Shown here: positions 1 through 12,259 of the stretch, in pieces | How positions within the stretch are numbered: position 1 is the stretch's first letter | Layout of the letters: the number at the start of each line of letters is the position of its first letter | NCBI GenBank assembly: GCA_030533445.1 | Contig: CM060064.1 | Coordinates: 41,622,287-41,686,286 of the forward strand | DNA length: 64,000 nucleotides | Direction: 5' to 3' | Origin: Cyprinodon diabolis | Lineage: Eukaryota > Chordata > Actinopteri > Cyprinodontiformes > Cyprinodontidae | Position numbers and translations under genes: made by a program | Notes under the pieces: generated by a model | What the model saw: only the letters and a program-made list of their open reading frames with translations | What the model was told of the DNA's origin: nothing | Databases searched by the model: none

Positions 1-436
1 GACTCCTGTCTGTGTGCCGTGGTTCCAGTGTTTGTCTGATTCGGTGGAGGGCGGAACAAGTTTTATCCAGAATGCGGTTGATAGTTGGTTGATAGTTGGT
101 GAACGGAGAAACTGACGCTCAGTTGAAGCTCAGTTGATCCTTCCAGAGAGTGAAGGTCCGAGAAATCCAGTTTGCTGGATGACTTCCTGCCGAGAGGCAA
201 AGACAAAAACAAAGTTAAACTCAGGTTGACAAAAAGCTCAGCTTGACTCAGCAAAAACTAAGCTTGGCTAGAGTACCCTAAACTGGCAAGTAGTGGCAGT
301 CAGCAGCTTAAGAACACTCCGTTTAACGAGGAAACCATCAGCAGGTGTGTGAGGAGGCGGACCAGAACCAGGCGCCTCCTGGTGGATGAAGGGAGACAAA
401 CACAGAAACACAAACACAAAAACAGGAGTCCTGACA
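1..436. repeat. Unclassified interspersed repeat, possible LTR end
   Basis: The segment ends in GTCCTGACA (428-436) and lies just left of ordinary hormad1 intron sequence. It holds a tandem pair of an 11-bp unit at 76-97 and a CTCF-like motif on the - strand at 371-385 (GGCGCCTCCTGGTGG). The CA terminus and overall texture resemble the better-defined solo LTR at 11529-12254, which also has a CTCF-like motif close to its right end. The left end is outside the window, so neither the target-site duplication nor the class can be confirmed. Confidence 0.35.
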
Positions 437-1367
437 AAAACAAACAACTTAGTGAGGTTTGGAGATGTAAAAATATTTATTGAGTTAATTTGTACTGCTG
501 CTTGTGTAAAATAACAGATCTATACATTTTTGGAAATGATATGGATAGTTTTAGTTAACCCACACTCACAGCTCATATATATTATTCCTATCTCAGTTTT
601 CCTATTGAAAGTTAATGAAATACTGATTTTACAATACCGAGTTGTGTAAAATCAGTCCTTCAAACAAGCCTTATTCTGAGTCGAACAGCACTGCAGCTTG
701 TTCTTTAACGCTTCACAGATGGATCTTTGACCTTCCTTAATGCTCTCTCTGGATCCTACTTAGATCCTCCCCTAAACTCTCTTTAGCAAACTCATTATTC
801 CTATAGGACTAGGGTTTATAGGCTGAGGCAGCCATGAAAAACAGCTACTTTTGTATCTTCAGAACCATTTTGTGTTGATTTGGCAGAATACGTTGGACTA
901 TTATCATCGTTCAATATTAGTGTCCATCCTTAGTTTTCTCAAATTAAAGATCCTGAAGAGCTCATGATGCTTAGTACTTTAACGCAGCCTGCTGCAGCGT
1001 AGATCTTCCATTGTGCCTCACAGTAGGAATTAATGGTTTTCCGTATATTCATCTGTTCTCCTCCTGAGATCCGTCTGAAGCCATTCCCTTTGATGTGTCA
1101 CCTTACATTTGCACCTTGAGTCTGTGAAATATCAACATTTCTAAGCACTGTTTAGCTTTTCAAAGTCTTTATATATATTAAATTATGTTTATCAAAATTG
1201 TTAACCTTGGCTCAAGGATTTGTAATGAGAATGATTATTTTATTTCCCACAGAATCAATTTACTTAAATGAATGATTAAATTTTTTCTAATTTCCTTTGT
1301 CTGATATGATGCTTTAGTTGCAACAGATGATGGATGTTTTTAAAAATGTTAGCATCTGTGTGGGCAG

Positions 1368-1619
1368 GAGACAAACGTCACTGTGAAAAGGAAGCAGCCG
1401 ACCAGAATCAAGGAGAAGACGGTGAGAGCAAAAACCATTTAACATTGATTTTATGAAGAAGCAAATAATTTACTGTGATTATGAAGTCTAGAAAGTAGCT
1501 AACACAGAGCCCTCTGCTGTTTTCAGGTTTCCCAGTACGACCTCGTCAGCAGCCAGGAGCCATCTGCCCCTGGAACCATTAAGAAGCGCAGGTTCAGCGA
1601 GCCTAAAAGTGACTATTGA
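1368..1619 (+). CDS. hormad1: HORMA domain-containing protein 1, C-terminal two exons (partial)
   Basis: Two in-phase exons are visible: 1368-1421 (acceptor GGGCAG, donor GTGAGA) and 1527-1619 (acceptor TTTCAG, stop TGA at 1617-1619). Together they encode a 48-residue tail with basic runs (VKRKQPTRIKEK) and the end SSQEPSAPGTIKKRRFSEPK-SDY. The human HORMAD1 C-terminus, as I recall it, reads SSQESVPKRRKFSEPKEHI, so the match is specific. HORMAD1 coats unsynapsed meiotic chromosome axes and supports double-strand-break formation and checkpoint signalling. In the family this basic C-terminal tail is the closure motif bound by a HORMA domain and overlaps a nuclear localisation signal. The HORMA domain itself lies left of the window. 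Being next to ctss fits the human 1q21.3 neighbourhood. The identification rests on a short tail plus gene order. Confidence 0.8.
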
Positions 1620-1945
1620 TCTCAGTGCAAATAAGGCACTTTGTTAAATTAAAGTCTTGTTGTTGTTTTTTCATTTCCATAACAAGCTGCAGAATTAGTT
1701 TTTAAGACGATCAACACCAGTTTGTTTATGAACATGGTTTGGAATAATTTTATAGTTAAGACTTTAAGGCAGTTAAGTATGAATTGTTTTAGCTTGTTTA
1801 ATGGTCCTATGGTCTTATTTGTGTTGCATTTATGATTCTGAAATACTTAAGAACAAACCTGGGCAGCAAAAACTTCTTGGTACATTTCTGATTACTCATT
1901 AAAGCTGAATGTCTGTAAAATGAACAGCAAATGTTAATAAAATAC
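1620..1945 (+). other. hormad1: hormad1 3'UTR and poly(A) region (inferred)
   Basis: Non-coding DNA directly after the hormad1 stop. An ATTAAA occurs about 25 nt downstream of the stop and a canonical AATAAA lies at 1936-1941. Either could end the transcript, and the sequence alone does not decide which. Confidence 0.45.
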
Positions 1946-4900
1946 GTTTCAACACTGTTCCAAGTTTTATTTTATGCCTAACAAATAATATATAAGGAAA
2001 CTGAAGTAAAAGATCTAAGAATTTGTGAATACAAAAGCCTTATATCTAAAATATTGTCCATAAATCTGTTTTAATCTGTATTAAAGATGACTTCCCTTTT
2101 GCCAGGATAAACTTTCCACCTTTACAGGTGTGACATATCCAGATCCTCGTCCATCAGCTTATTGCAAAGGTGTGCCTTCAGCAGGCCATAATAAACGGCT
2201 ACTTTAAAATATGCCTCTTCAATCACACAATATGCCACAGTTTTTAAAAATGAAGTGTGTAAATGGCATTTTGACTGGGAATGTCCATCAGAGTGGCCCA
2301 TGAATTGAATGTTAATCTCTCTAACATAAGCTTTCTCCAACGGCGTTGTTTGTTTTTATTCTTGTTACACATCCACCCAGCCTTACAACTTCAGATCATA
2401 TGAGGCCCAGGGCCCAAATATTCAGCTTATTCCCTCTAAGATTATCTGAGGCCAGCCTCCCAGATAGATGCTGCAACAATTACTCCGGATGACCAAAACA
2501 TTCTCGATCTGTTGAAAACATCTCAGGGAAACTCATAAAAGCTTGTCCTCCTCATCAGGGTCTCGAACGGACTGCAGTTCATTGTCTTGATTGCCTTTAG
2601 TGGGGAAATCCTCGCATTTGATAGAGTTTGGCACTCTGGGGAGTTTTTTCACAGAAGAAACCTGGTTTTCACTGAACAGGGCAGTTAGCTGTACAGTTAG
2701 GGAAACGAGGAGCTGCAGAAATCTACAGCCCTTGGAGGAGAATCTTTTAGCAGAGCTCCTAATACCATCGCAATCCACAAATCAGGCCTTTATGGATAGA
2801 GTGAAATGAAGGAAGATGCCAATATAAGAGGTCTTTGCAGTTTTTCAGACGACATGCAGAAGAAAGTGCTCTTGTCAAATGTGACTAAAGTTAAACATTT
2901 ATTCCTAGATCTCAGATACTACAAGTAAACTCAAAATATGCACTAACATGAAAACGTCAGCTCTGTGATGCATTGAGGTGGAAGCGTCTTACTGAGGGGA
3001 TATATTTCAATATTTGCTGGTGTGAAATGATGGGAATATGGAGCTTAATAAAAGGCAGCAGTATCCTAAAAGGTTGTGTTACTGTAAGTATTTCAAAGAA
3101 AAAATATTATTTTACTCAGTTGAAAGAAAGCCAACAGAATGTATCCTCTTTCACTGCTCTGAGAAAGGATGGGAGCTGCAAAGAAAACTGCACTACACCT
3201 TCTGTCCAGTGGGTGGTGGTAATAAATCAAGCGCTGCACAAAGAAAGCCGTACCAATATGCTGAAGATGCTCTACATCCATGATTCATTTACAACTCCTA
3301 CCTAAAGACTTGTGGGTCTTTTTTTTAGATAACTAAAACGCAAACTTTGATTTAATTAATTAGAATATCCAAAAACCAATAGAAGATGATCAGTCATCAA
3401 GTATAGAGAATTGATAGTTGACTGTCTAATCATAACTGAATATTTATACATTGTAAAAGAAAAAAATTAGACGGTCGAGTAAATGATGCAGGACATGGGA
3501 GTGAAGATGAGTTCTTACGAAAAACTGCATCCTGCTTTTTATTGTTTACGTTTCAGAATGGCACAGTCAAATCCAGTTTCGATTCAGACATTAATCAGTG
3601 AAAAGAGTTAAAAATTACAGTTAACTGAAGCTCTCTGTTTATATAAATTAGCTTAAACTATTTTGTTAAGAGGACCTAGATATGCAAAGCTTGTAAGAAC
3701 AAACTGCATCCAGAGGCACTAAACACATTTGATGGAGGTATTTTTTTTTGTGGATAAAACATAAGTGTCAATATTTAACAAATGTGCTCTAGTTACTTTT
3801 TTCAAGATATGGCAATAATAAAACAGACAAAGAGAAGGGGGAATAAAGGAAGTAAAGGCTGTATTTAATAGTTACAGGGTATCTCCACACGCAGGTTGCA
3901 GGTTTCACAGTGATTTGGTTTCTTCATTTCTATCTGACTTTATGACCTTGGTGCCTGTAATGAAGATAATCAATAATAAATGTACCTCTCGACTGTAAAC
4001 ATAAGCTTGATACGCCTCCATTCGGCTTCTCATTCAGAAACCAAAATGTAGACGCAAGTTTCAAATTCCTGTTTTTTACCAAAAAAGCCATTTTTCCTCT
4101 AATGTCAGCATTTGCATGAGAGGTCCCTTAAATGAAGCTGTTAAGTGAAAGTGGATTATATCTGTACACACTGACCTTTGGGTCCAGATAAAGGCCCATC
4201 AGCAGCCTCCCACCCGGCAAGCTGTGTGTTTTAATCTCCTATTGTTTTTTCCCAGAGAGGGGGACATTTGCTGATAGACTGCCTTAACCCACTGCAGATC
4301 AATACTGCAGGAAGCCTTTGTGATGCATATCCAAGCAGCCCCTCCTTTCCACGTCTGCAGCGGTAGGCCAGAGGGGCAAACAAAAAAAAATAAAAGAAAG
4401 ACACCCATCAAATCAGTCCTCACTTCCTGGCAGCGGTTGTGTTCACATTTATTTCATTGGTTGTGTTTTTATAGGCATTTCTGATAACAGTGAAGCATAA
4501 AGCAGAGCAGTGGGGGAAATCTGTGGCGGACGATCCCCGCTCACCAGAGCATTGACGCTCTTTATGAGCTGTGAAATGAATCAGCGTTACCTAACCTCAC
4601 AGCCTGACTCCAGTGGCATTTTTTAACACATTCTATTAATTTAACAGCTGAAGGTTCTCCGAGTATTGATAGATGCTGAAATGTAGTGATATTAAAAGTT
4701 CCTCTGCAGGTCCAGACGTGTTTTGTTTTTGCAGCAATTTCTCTGTATCAATGCCATATGACTGGAATTGAAAAACAGAAGCTGTAAAACAACATTTTTT
4801 ATAACGAATGATAGTAATGATGCAAAAAAAAGTTCAGCACTGGAGGCTGCAATTCTACTTTAATAGAACATTTACAGTTTCATCTTAAATTTGAACTAAA

Positions 4901-6330
4901 ACAAGCAGAAATAAAAACAAATAAAGCAAGTTAAGGGAAAACAGATATGTTTTGTTTTGTCCCCTGCACTTTAAATCCTTTACTCAGGACTCCAGGGAAT
5001 ATTTTTTGTATACACCCACCACCCAGAAAAATTAATTCTAGAATTAAATTCAGAGACACACGTCCAGCGGCCACTGTTGACAGATCAATCAGCTGGTTAA
5101 ACATCAGGAGGGACTCCTGCCGGACACCTCTGCAGACCAATCACGGCCCAATTGAGTCGATTACGTTGGGCTAGGGGTCCATCTTTGTATGTTTAAGGCA
5201 AGACCCACTGACAGGCTGATGGACAGACAGCCGGAATCCATCCCAGGGCTCCTTATAGATTAAAGCCAGCTTCTGTGAACCTATTGCAGCGATGAAATGA
5301 TTGTGCCTGCAGGGCCTATAGGGCCCAAGGGGAGGCTTGACTGTACAGCGAGAGGGGGAAGGAACGAGGAGCCGAGTGGACACGCAGCCCAAAGACTGTG
5401 ACCCTTCTGACCTTGCCAGAAGGCCAGCAAATGTTTCCGAGCTGATTAGCGCTTCCCCAGCAGAGTACCCTGCCTGCAGTTTACCCTTCCAAATAAGATA
5501 GTGGGCAGACGCATTGGAGGAAATGTAGAAACGATATTCTGATAAGAACTAGAAAATAATGTTGAATTAATACGATGAAGCAAAAAACTTAACTTTCTTG
5601 TTTCTTTTATTTTACTTAAAAGGCTTTGCAAAGTAGTTTACGGTAACAAAAGTACAAGTCTACTAAGAGAATTTTCTGATTATGTTTTGAATGTTCTTTT
5701 TTTGTCACAAATGTCTTCTTTGGTGGATTTTAGAGGGTTTCTGTTAAAGATTTGTACTCCACAACCGTGCATTTAGAACTAGATACTTTAATTTGGCGAT
5801 TTAAATTTATTGCTGATTTTAGATTATTAACAATTTTATTGAATTCAAATTATCCTAATATGCTAGCATCAAATTAAAACATCTTTAGATGAAGTATTGT
5901 TTAAGAAGGATTCTTTCCAAATTAAAGAACCTTATACAGAACAATAGCCATCTTCCTCTATAGACTGTTAAACAACATCAGTGTCTTCATTCAGAGGTTT
6001 ATCCAGATCTGGTGCAAAACAGACGGCGACAGAAGATCCTTCCTGCCTAGTTATCAACATCTACAACAACAATCAACACCCAAGAACTTTAAGTTTAAGT
6101 CTAATTAGAATCCAAGTAAATACAGTGCAATGTGATTGTGACTTCAATACTCTATCATCAAACTCCTGATCTTATAAAAAATGTCATCAAAAAAGTTTTC
6201 AAAGTTAAGATGATTGCATCCAGTTGTTGAGTTTTCAGCCATGTCTCATCATGAGCAAACATATGGCAGCATCGGATGGTTGACTGCATTAAGCGGGTTA
6301 GCTTTGTAGCAATCATTCATTGTGGGCAAG
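1946..6330. other. Intergenic, no gene seen
   Basis: AT-rich DNA without a convincing exon. Short open frames at 2533-2778 (-) and 2973-3305 (+) have no recognisable domain and overlap frames on the other strand. The block 5040-5480 is GC-balanced, non-repetitive, and contains motifs such as GATCAATCAGCTGG and CCCAATTGAG. It is a candidate conserved non-coding element, which only a cross-species alignment can show. Confidence 0.4.
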
Positions 6331-6339
6331 CATAAGGTG

Positions 6340-6480
6340 ACAGTGGAAAGGATCCATCTCTTTCAAGAGAAAGACATCTCCAACAGAACCAGTCACAGTT
6401 GGACCAACCATCTGCCACAACAGATTGGAGTGCAGAAAGGAGAAAAAGGAGCAAGCATAGGCACACTGATCAGAGAAGAC
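6340..6480 (+). repeat. Degraded copy of high-copy teleost repeat
   Basis: The run of GGTGACAGTGGAAAGGA, then a phrase like CCAACAGAACCAGTCACAG, then GACCAACCATCTGCC parallels 11155-11250 of the better copy at 10977-11523, with many substitutions. The repeat class is not known to me. Confidence 0.5.
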
Positions 6481-6553
6481 CATCTCTGTTAAAGAGGAAG
6501 AGTAAGTCTGTCTGGAGAACTTTAACCGCTACAGCTTTGTGGGCTGAATCATC

Positions 6554-6829
6554 CAGGGGACATATGTCAAACTGAAGGCCTGCGGGCCGAATCCAGCCCC
6601 TTACAGCAGTTTTTCTTGCCCTCAATAGTCATATGTTCTTTAAGAGTGTACAGAGTGGCACAGAGTTTAAGAATGGTTAAAACTGGGAAATAGATTGTGG
6701 TAAAGTTGTAATAAAGCAGTTCGTTCTTGGTGAATTAAATCAAGTTTCATTGACACAGCCTCACCTACACCTTTGAAGATTTGACGACTTAATATGTATG
6801 TAAAAAAAAAAAGGGGGTTTGACACCCTG
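6554..6829. mobile_element. Non-autonomous hAT-like element (MITE), degraded
   Basis: The left end reads CAGGGGACATATGTCAAACT and then GCCTGCGGGCCGAATCC. The right end reads GGGTTTGACACCCTG. The ends are imperfect inverted repeats of the GTGTCAAAC...GTTTGACACCC type that is widespread in fish. No clear 8-bp target duplication remains and there is no coding capacity. Confidence 0.5.
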
Positions 6830-7693
6830 GATCTGAGAAATAGTGAAATAGAAGATGGGAGCTGAGCCTATTAAGGCCACTCTTGCATTAGAACCGGTAT
6901 AAAAAAAAGACCAAACAAAAATCGCAAGAGTCACTTCTGAGGTGTAAGTTAATAAAGCACTAAAGACTAAAAAGCACCGGTTTCTGATTCCAACCAAGAT
7001 TACCTGAATTGACACAGACTTCAAGCAAATATCAGCATTCAAACACAAAAAAACTATATTTCCCTCTTTGATCCTTCCAAACAAAGAACAAGGCCAAACC
7101 ATAAAAACCTAAAAGCTGTCTGTTCTCCTTAATCACAGCTGGGGGCCTTCCTGACTAGGAAGACACCTCGAAAGCAACTATCAAAAATATATATTGTTAT
7201 TCCTACCACCCATAATCATTTAATGTTATTATTAACATTTACCATCCTGCAGCTATTTGATCACTTAATTAACATGCTCCAACCTGGTACTGCTATCAAT
7301 GGGAAGAAAAGATGACACAATTAAAACAGTTTCCACCTTTTCAATGACTTCTCAAGGAAATAGTTATTAATATCTGAAGTCTAACACTTAAATAAATTAA
7401 CATATTGGAAATAGGAAACTTTTATTAGCCTTATTTTTATTACTGGAAGGACATTTTTTTAACTTTATTTTTGTAATGCATGAGAGACACCCTAAAGTAG
7501 CAAATAGTAGAAAAAAATAAATAAAATATCAACAGAACAGAACTCATGTAAAATAAAATACCTGTATTATATATGAGATATTAAGATGTAAAATCAGACC
7601 TGTTTTGTTTACACTTTGGTAATATATAATATATAAATATAATGATATGAACAGCTTCAACCTGTATCATAGGAATAGAAATGCTTTATATAA

Positions 7694-7706
7694 CCACAAG
7701 GGGGCG
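7694..7706 (+). promoter_or_regulatory. CTCF-like binding motif
   Basis: CCACAAGGGGGCG fits the CCANNAGRKGGCR core of CTCF sites in forward orientation. It lies in the desert upstream of onecutl and points toward the reverse-oriented match at 48187-48199. The match is by eye; occupancy is unknown. Confidence 0.4.
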
Positions 7707-9655
7707 AAATGTAGCCACGCATTGGCCTCGTGGACTCTGGAGAACTCCTTGTGCCTTTCTCCATGAATCATATTGTTTCTCATGCATGCCACAATCAGCT
7801 CATACAGTTGGCCATCACACTGTGCTCAGTTTCAAAGAAAGCATACTTTGGAAATGAACAGCCAGCACAAGGCTATTCAGCTGGCCTTTAAGGAGATGCT
7901 GCAGTGGATTCAACAATATTGATCAGCATAGAGAATGATAAAAGGAGAGGAGGCAGAGAGCAGGTGGTAGTGGGCCAGCGGATTCAGGGATTTAGTCGCA
8001 CACCATGCACGTATGGACAGCGCTGCTGCGCAGCGAGGGGACCAACACCTTCCTGAAACAGATGCTCAAAGCAATGGGATGTGCCCCCATTGTGATCAGA
8101 GTGGACAGCTGAATTGTTTACCACCAAAGGACCCTTTTCTTTAGCAGCAGGCTTGCACACAATGGGGCCCCTGCCACTCTGAGGATTTCTGCAGGGGAGG
8201 GTTGGGAGGGGTTGAGTGGAACGTGTACATAAAGTAATAGGGAGTTTGTTGGGTGAGCCGCTGTCCGTACCCCCTTCTTTTTTTCCCTGTGATCAGATGG
8301 ACCTCTGTGCACCCCCATCTTCTCTACAAAGCCCACATAAAACTACCGCAGGGCAGGGGTTTAAATGTCACGCTTGGCCATCAGAGCACTGAGCCCCCGG
8401 CTCGTGTCTCATGGGGGAAGCGCGCCAAGAGACAGGACGATGGAGAGCAGAAAGCTAAGGGGAGGGAGACACTTGCCCTCGTCCCATTGTCCATAACGAT
8501 AGGCATGTGCTGCTAACTGACTCCAAATCAAGTGTATCCTTTCACCACGCGCCCCTTCCTTGTCCTATACTACTCAAACACAAAGGCCCCTCTGTGTTTT
8601 TAGTTTTCCAAGCAGCTTTTTATGTTTGACACATCAGCTTATAGGAAGACGCCTGAGCCTAAATTCAACTGGCCACCATGCCGAATGATAAATACAGTTT
8701 GTCAACCTTGGACAGCGGAAGATCCTTCCACATTTCACTCCGGTGGACTCTTACATGACAAAAATCAATGCTAACTTTTTGCGTTCAGTCATATAAAAAG
8801 GGACCTCAAACGTTGAAGTGACTGGAGGGGGTGGACAGAGGGCGGATGAGATGTGGGTTGACAAAGTGTCAAGCTGAAATATAAGTACAGCACAAAATAT
8901 AGAAGCTGCTGGCCAACTTTATGCCAGCCCAAGGTCTTGCCTCATACTTTAAGTGAACACAAGACTGAGTGTTTTATGTATCTATTTGTTCTAAATAGTG
9001 GCACACTTGACCTTGAGGGAAAATGTGTGTGCTTGGTGTTGGGCCCGGGAATCATCCCTCCTGTCAGGGACGGGAGGGATTGACCTTGAACCGGCGCTGC
9101 GCAGGCGTAGCTGAATGCACAAACTCATTTAACTCCTGGGTTTGTTATCGACATGCTGTAATCGTTAACATTATGGATGATGAATAACTACCAGCTGCCT
9201 CATACCTGCACCATACGTCAGAGCGCCACGCAGGCTGGAGCCAGCCATACGCGCCCGCAGTGGCATTAGGGGTAAGTCAGGTGACCGGAGAGCCGCATCA
9301 TTTAGACTGGTTTTCCCACCAGTCACAGCGACAGCTCATCAAGTGTTCCAGCCTGTGCACACAGAGGTGCTTAAAGACATAGATCTCTGTTGTGCTTTGC
9401 ACATTTTTTCTCACACACATTCCTCAGTTCATACTTGGGAACACTTAACCTCCAACATCAGCTGTTCAAGCTTTTATAATAGATTTTTTTTCTATCTCTA
9501 GGTATTTCGTCATTTTTATAAAGTGCATTTTTACTGTAGTTTCTGAGAAACTTTAAAAATGGAGGAAGAGAATGCTACAGCTCACACAACCAAAGCTAGG
9601 TGATGGAATTTTAGGTTTTACCAGGATAAAGGGGAGACAAATAATGATAAAGAAA

Positions 9656-9700
9656 TTATAGAGCATCTTATATTATAGAGCTTCTTATATTATAGAGCTT
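9656..9700 (+). repeat. 17-bp tandem repeat, 2.6 copies
   Basis: The unit TTATAGAGCWTCTTATA occurs at 9656-9672 and 9673-9689, with a partial third copy to 9700. One position varies. Confidence 0.8.
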
Positions 9701-10164
9701 ACAGGGCAAATCAGGATTCACTAAATTATTGTTTACTGTGCAGCACTGTTTAAAACTGGAGTCGAATTAATCATGTTGCAATGGGCTACTAATATTACAG
9801 TTTAAATTGTCATTTAGGAGTCTTAGCAATTTAAATGATAATTTTCCTGTTCTCATGCTTTTAACATTCTTATGTTTTTTTGTTGTTTGCTTTTACTGAT
9901 GATAAAGAGGGTTGTAATTATGTTAGTCACTATTATTGCTTGTGCTTATGTCCAGCTGCTGACTTCTAAATTATTGTAATGTTTGTATTTTGGCAAGGCT
10001 TGAAATTAGGGTTCTTTCTCAACTGAATTACAAAGGAGTAAATAATATAGAACAAGTAAAAAAAATAATATCAATAGACAAATTAATGTCCATTCTATGT
10101 ATTTAATCAAAAAATGCTCAATTGAAAATTTGATAAAAGAACTTTTGAACACATTCAAATAAAT

Positions 10165-10276
10165 TCTGCCCCGCAACAGACTGGCGACCTGTCCAGGGTG
10201 TACCCCACCATTCGCCCATACACTGCCAGAGATAGGGACCAGCTCCACCGCGACCCTGATGGAATAACAAGGAGAA
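10165..10276 (+). mobile_element. LINE 3'-end fragment
   Basis: The phrase GGCGACCTGTCCAGGGTGTA, then CACTGCCAGAGATAGGGACC, then a GCGACCCTGATGGAATAACA-type tail, followed directly by (GATG)n, is the common 3' end of fish non-LTR (L2-type) elements. Only the tail is present, as expected from 5'-truncated insertion. The clade is assigned from memory of the motif. Confidence 0.6.
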
Positions 10277-10349
10277 GATGGATGGATGGATGGATGGATG
10301 GATGGATGGATGGATGGATGGATGGATGGATGGACGGATGGACGGACGG
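10277..10349 (+). repeat. (GATG)n microsatellite
   Basis: About 18 GATG units, with GACG variants at the 3' end. It directly follows the LINE tail and probably grew from its terminal repeat. Confidence 0.95.
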
Positions 10350-10481
10350 TATAAAAAAAACAAAAACAAAAAAATGCAGCAGTGTCACATATGCTATACT
10401 ACATATGCTATGTTATTCTTTATTTGGTAAAAACAAATCCAAAAAAATTATCAGGTAAATTTGGTTTACCTTGATTTTCAA

Positions 10482-10976
10482 TTAAAGCTACAGTGTGTAA
10501 TTTTCTGCGACATCTAACGTCCAGACTGCAGACCGCAGCAACATGAACATCTCTCCCCCACCTCTTCTCCCCCCCAACAGTACGGCGAGCATTACGGGAC
10601 AAAATGTCTTCCACGACGTCCGCATCACCTACCTTCTCAAGTGATGAGGTTTGTTTACATAGATAATTTTACAGATAGTATTTCATTAGTCTGTGTGTTC
10701 AGTACCGTCTCAGTTCACCTCTCTCAACTTGCCGTAGTTACTTTCGAGCGTAATGGGCGATCTCGCAATCGCTAGTTTGTTGGCTCTGCGCTGCCGTAGC
10801 GCAAAGATGTCTGCCTCCATGGCTGCGAGACCCGCTCCTATGTAATTATAAATAACGAATTCTAAGGCAACGCAAATATTAAGGTTAAGAGGCTGAGCTC
10901 GTAGATGATGATAAATAACATAGTTATGTATAATATGACTGTATATCCCTGTAATTATTACACACTGTAGCTTTAA
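10482..10976 (+). mobile_element. MITE family A, copy 1
   Basis: The element starts TTAAAGCTACAGTGTGTAAT and ends ATTACACACTGTAGCTTTAA, near-perfect terminal inverted repeats of about 20 bp. A nearly full-length second copy in opposite orientation lies at 52450-52948. Both copies are bounded by TTAA, which may be the target duplication (as in piggyBac) or part of the termini. The interior has no transposase. One reading frame, including AMEADIFALRQRRANKLAIA, is open in both copies, which may just reflect a shared master sequence. Confidence 0.85.
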
Positions 10977-11523
10977 ATTCAATTCAGTTTATTTATATAG
11001 CGCCAAATTCACAACACAAGTCATCTCAAGGCACTTTACAGTTCAACCAGATCATCCAGTCAAATTGATTCAAAGTTTTCTATCTAAGGAAAACCAGCTG
11101 ATTGCATCCACTCATTGACTCAAATACAATCCCTCACACTAAGCATGCTTGTAGCGACAGTGGAGAGGAAAAACTCCCTTTTAACAGGAAGAAACCTCCA
11201 GCAGAACCAGGCTCAGTGTGAGCGGCCATCTGCTGAGGCCGACTGGGGTTCAAGGAGACAGAAGCAAGGGTGTTGATGGAAGCAGCACAGCTGATGTTTG
11301 TCTCCAGGATGGCGTCACAGCCAAACAGGAACAGACGAGGCAAAGCTACTCTGAGGAAAAGCAGAGAGAGCAAAATGTTAGAGATTGAACTTAAAGATTC
11401 TGCAGAATAGGAGAATAGAGAGAGAATGAAGCAGAATGATGAAATGGTCCCTATGTCCTCCAGAAGTCTAAACCTATAGCAGCATAACTATAGAGATAGC
11501 TCAGGATAACCTGAGCCACTCTA
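10977..11523 (+). repeat. High-copy teleost interspersed repeat
   Basis: It begins TTCAATTCAGTTTATTTATA followed by TAGCGCC, continues with CAAGGCACTTTACAG, and then holds AAACTCCCTTTTAACAGGAA and CCAGCAGAACCAGGCTCAGT. I know this phrase as very common in spiny-rayed fish genomes; its formal class is uncertain. It abuts MITE copy 1 on the left and the solo LTR on the right. A degraded relative lies at 6340-6480. Confidence 0.7.
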
Positions 11524-11528
11524 ACTAT

Positions 11529-12254
11529 TGTCATGATTGGCTTAAGAGACTTAACCCACATGCAGAACAACACTGGAAGCAGAGTAAAAGTTTAACAGAG
11601 TTTATTGATGGTTTTCACACAAAGAACATGAACTGGGTCGTGCACTGGTCCGGGACTGGATTCACTGATGTCTGCAGAGACGGATAGATTGATTAGCCAG
11701 GCAATCAGAGGGTTTGTTGAATTTAGATTATTCAGAATATACCTTGAAGAGGTCCAGACAGATCTTTGTGAGAGAGGGAACCGGTTGGGTCCAGAGACTG
11801 TTGGTTCAGCAGAGTGCTCAGCAGCAGCAGCAGCGTCTAGCTTCTGACTTGTGAGTGGCAGACCTTGGTTTGAGATTCCAGCTCTTCCTTGAGAGCAGCA
11901 GGAGGAGTCCAGATTGAGATCTTCAGGTTTGGCTCCCTTAGGCAGGCAGGCAGGTTTACAGACAAAGCTCTTCCAGAGCTTTAGGTTTAGACGGGTTTCC
12001 TGTGAGCAAGAAGACAAAGGCAGATTAGAATCAGGTTTCTCTCTAGAGACAACTAAGATTCTATCAGGATAACAGGCTCAGGTTCGCTAACCAAACTTGG
12101 TCAACACTGCGGCGTTGAAGGAAGGTCTGGCTGCTGCTTATGTAGGAAGGTTTCCTGATGGGCTGATGAGCGTCAGGTGTGCTGGAGGGCTCCAGCCCAG
12201 GAGACCCACAGCGCACTCTGCTGGAGAAAGGTGGTGAGTCTCCAGATCCCAACA
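11529..12254. mobile_element. Solo LTR (726 bp)
   Basis: The segment begins TGTCATGATTGG and ends CCCAACA, the TG...CA termini of LTRs. It is flanked by a perfect 5-bp duplication ACTAT (11524-11528 and 12255-12259). There is no internal coding domain, so it is best read as a solo LTR left by recombination between two LTRs. Near its right end it carries a CTCF-like motif on the - strand (12209-12224) and, inside, a short (CAG)n. The superfamily (Ty3-like or other) cannot be told from the LTR alone. Confidence 0.7.
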
Positions 12255-12259
12255 ACTAT

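Larger units (their letters stand above)
6830..10160. other. Intergenic, no gene seen
   Basis: No exon was recognised. The segment starts AT-rich and becomes more GC-balanced from about 7690 to 9380. Two small items are described separately: a CTCF-like motif at 7694-7706 and a 17-bp tandem repeat at 9656-9700. Blocks around 8020-8480 and 9060-9380 are candidate regulatory DNA by composition only. Confidence 0.35.

Noticed and set aside
2533..2778. 81-codon open frame on the - strand with an acidic C-terminus (SVRDPDEEDKLL)
   Set aside because: No signal peptide, domain or splice context, and the opposite strand is also open. It looks peptide-like but is not supported as a gene.
2973..3305. 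110-codon open frame on the + strand
   Set aside because: No ATG start or domain, overlapping frames on both strands, and part resembles repeat text (GGTGGTGGTAATAAATC).
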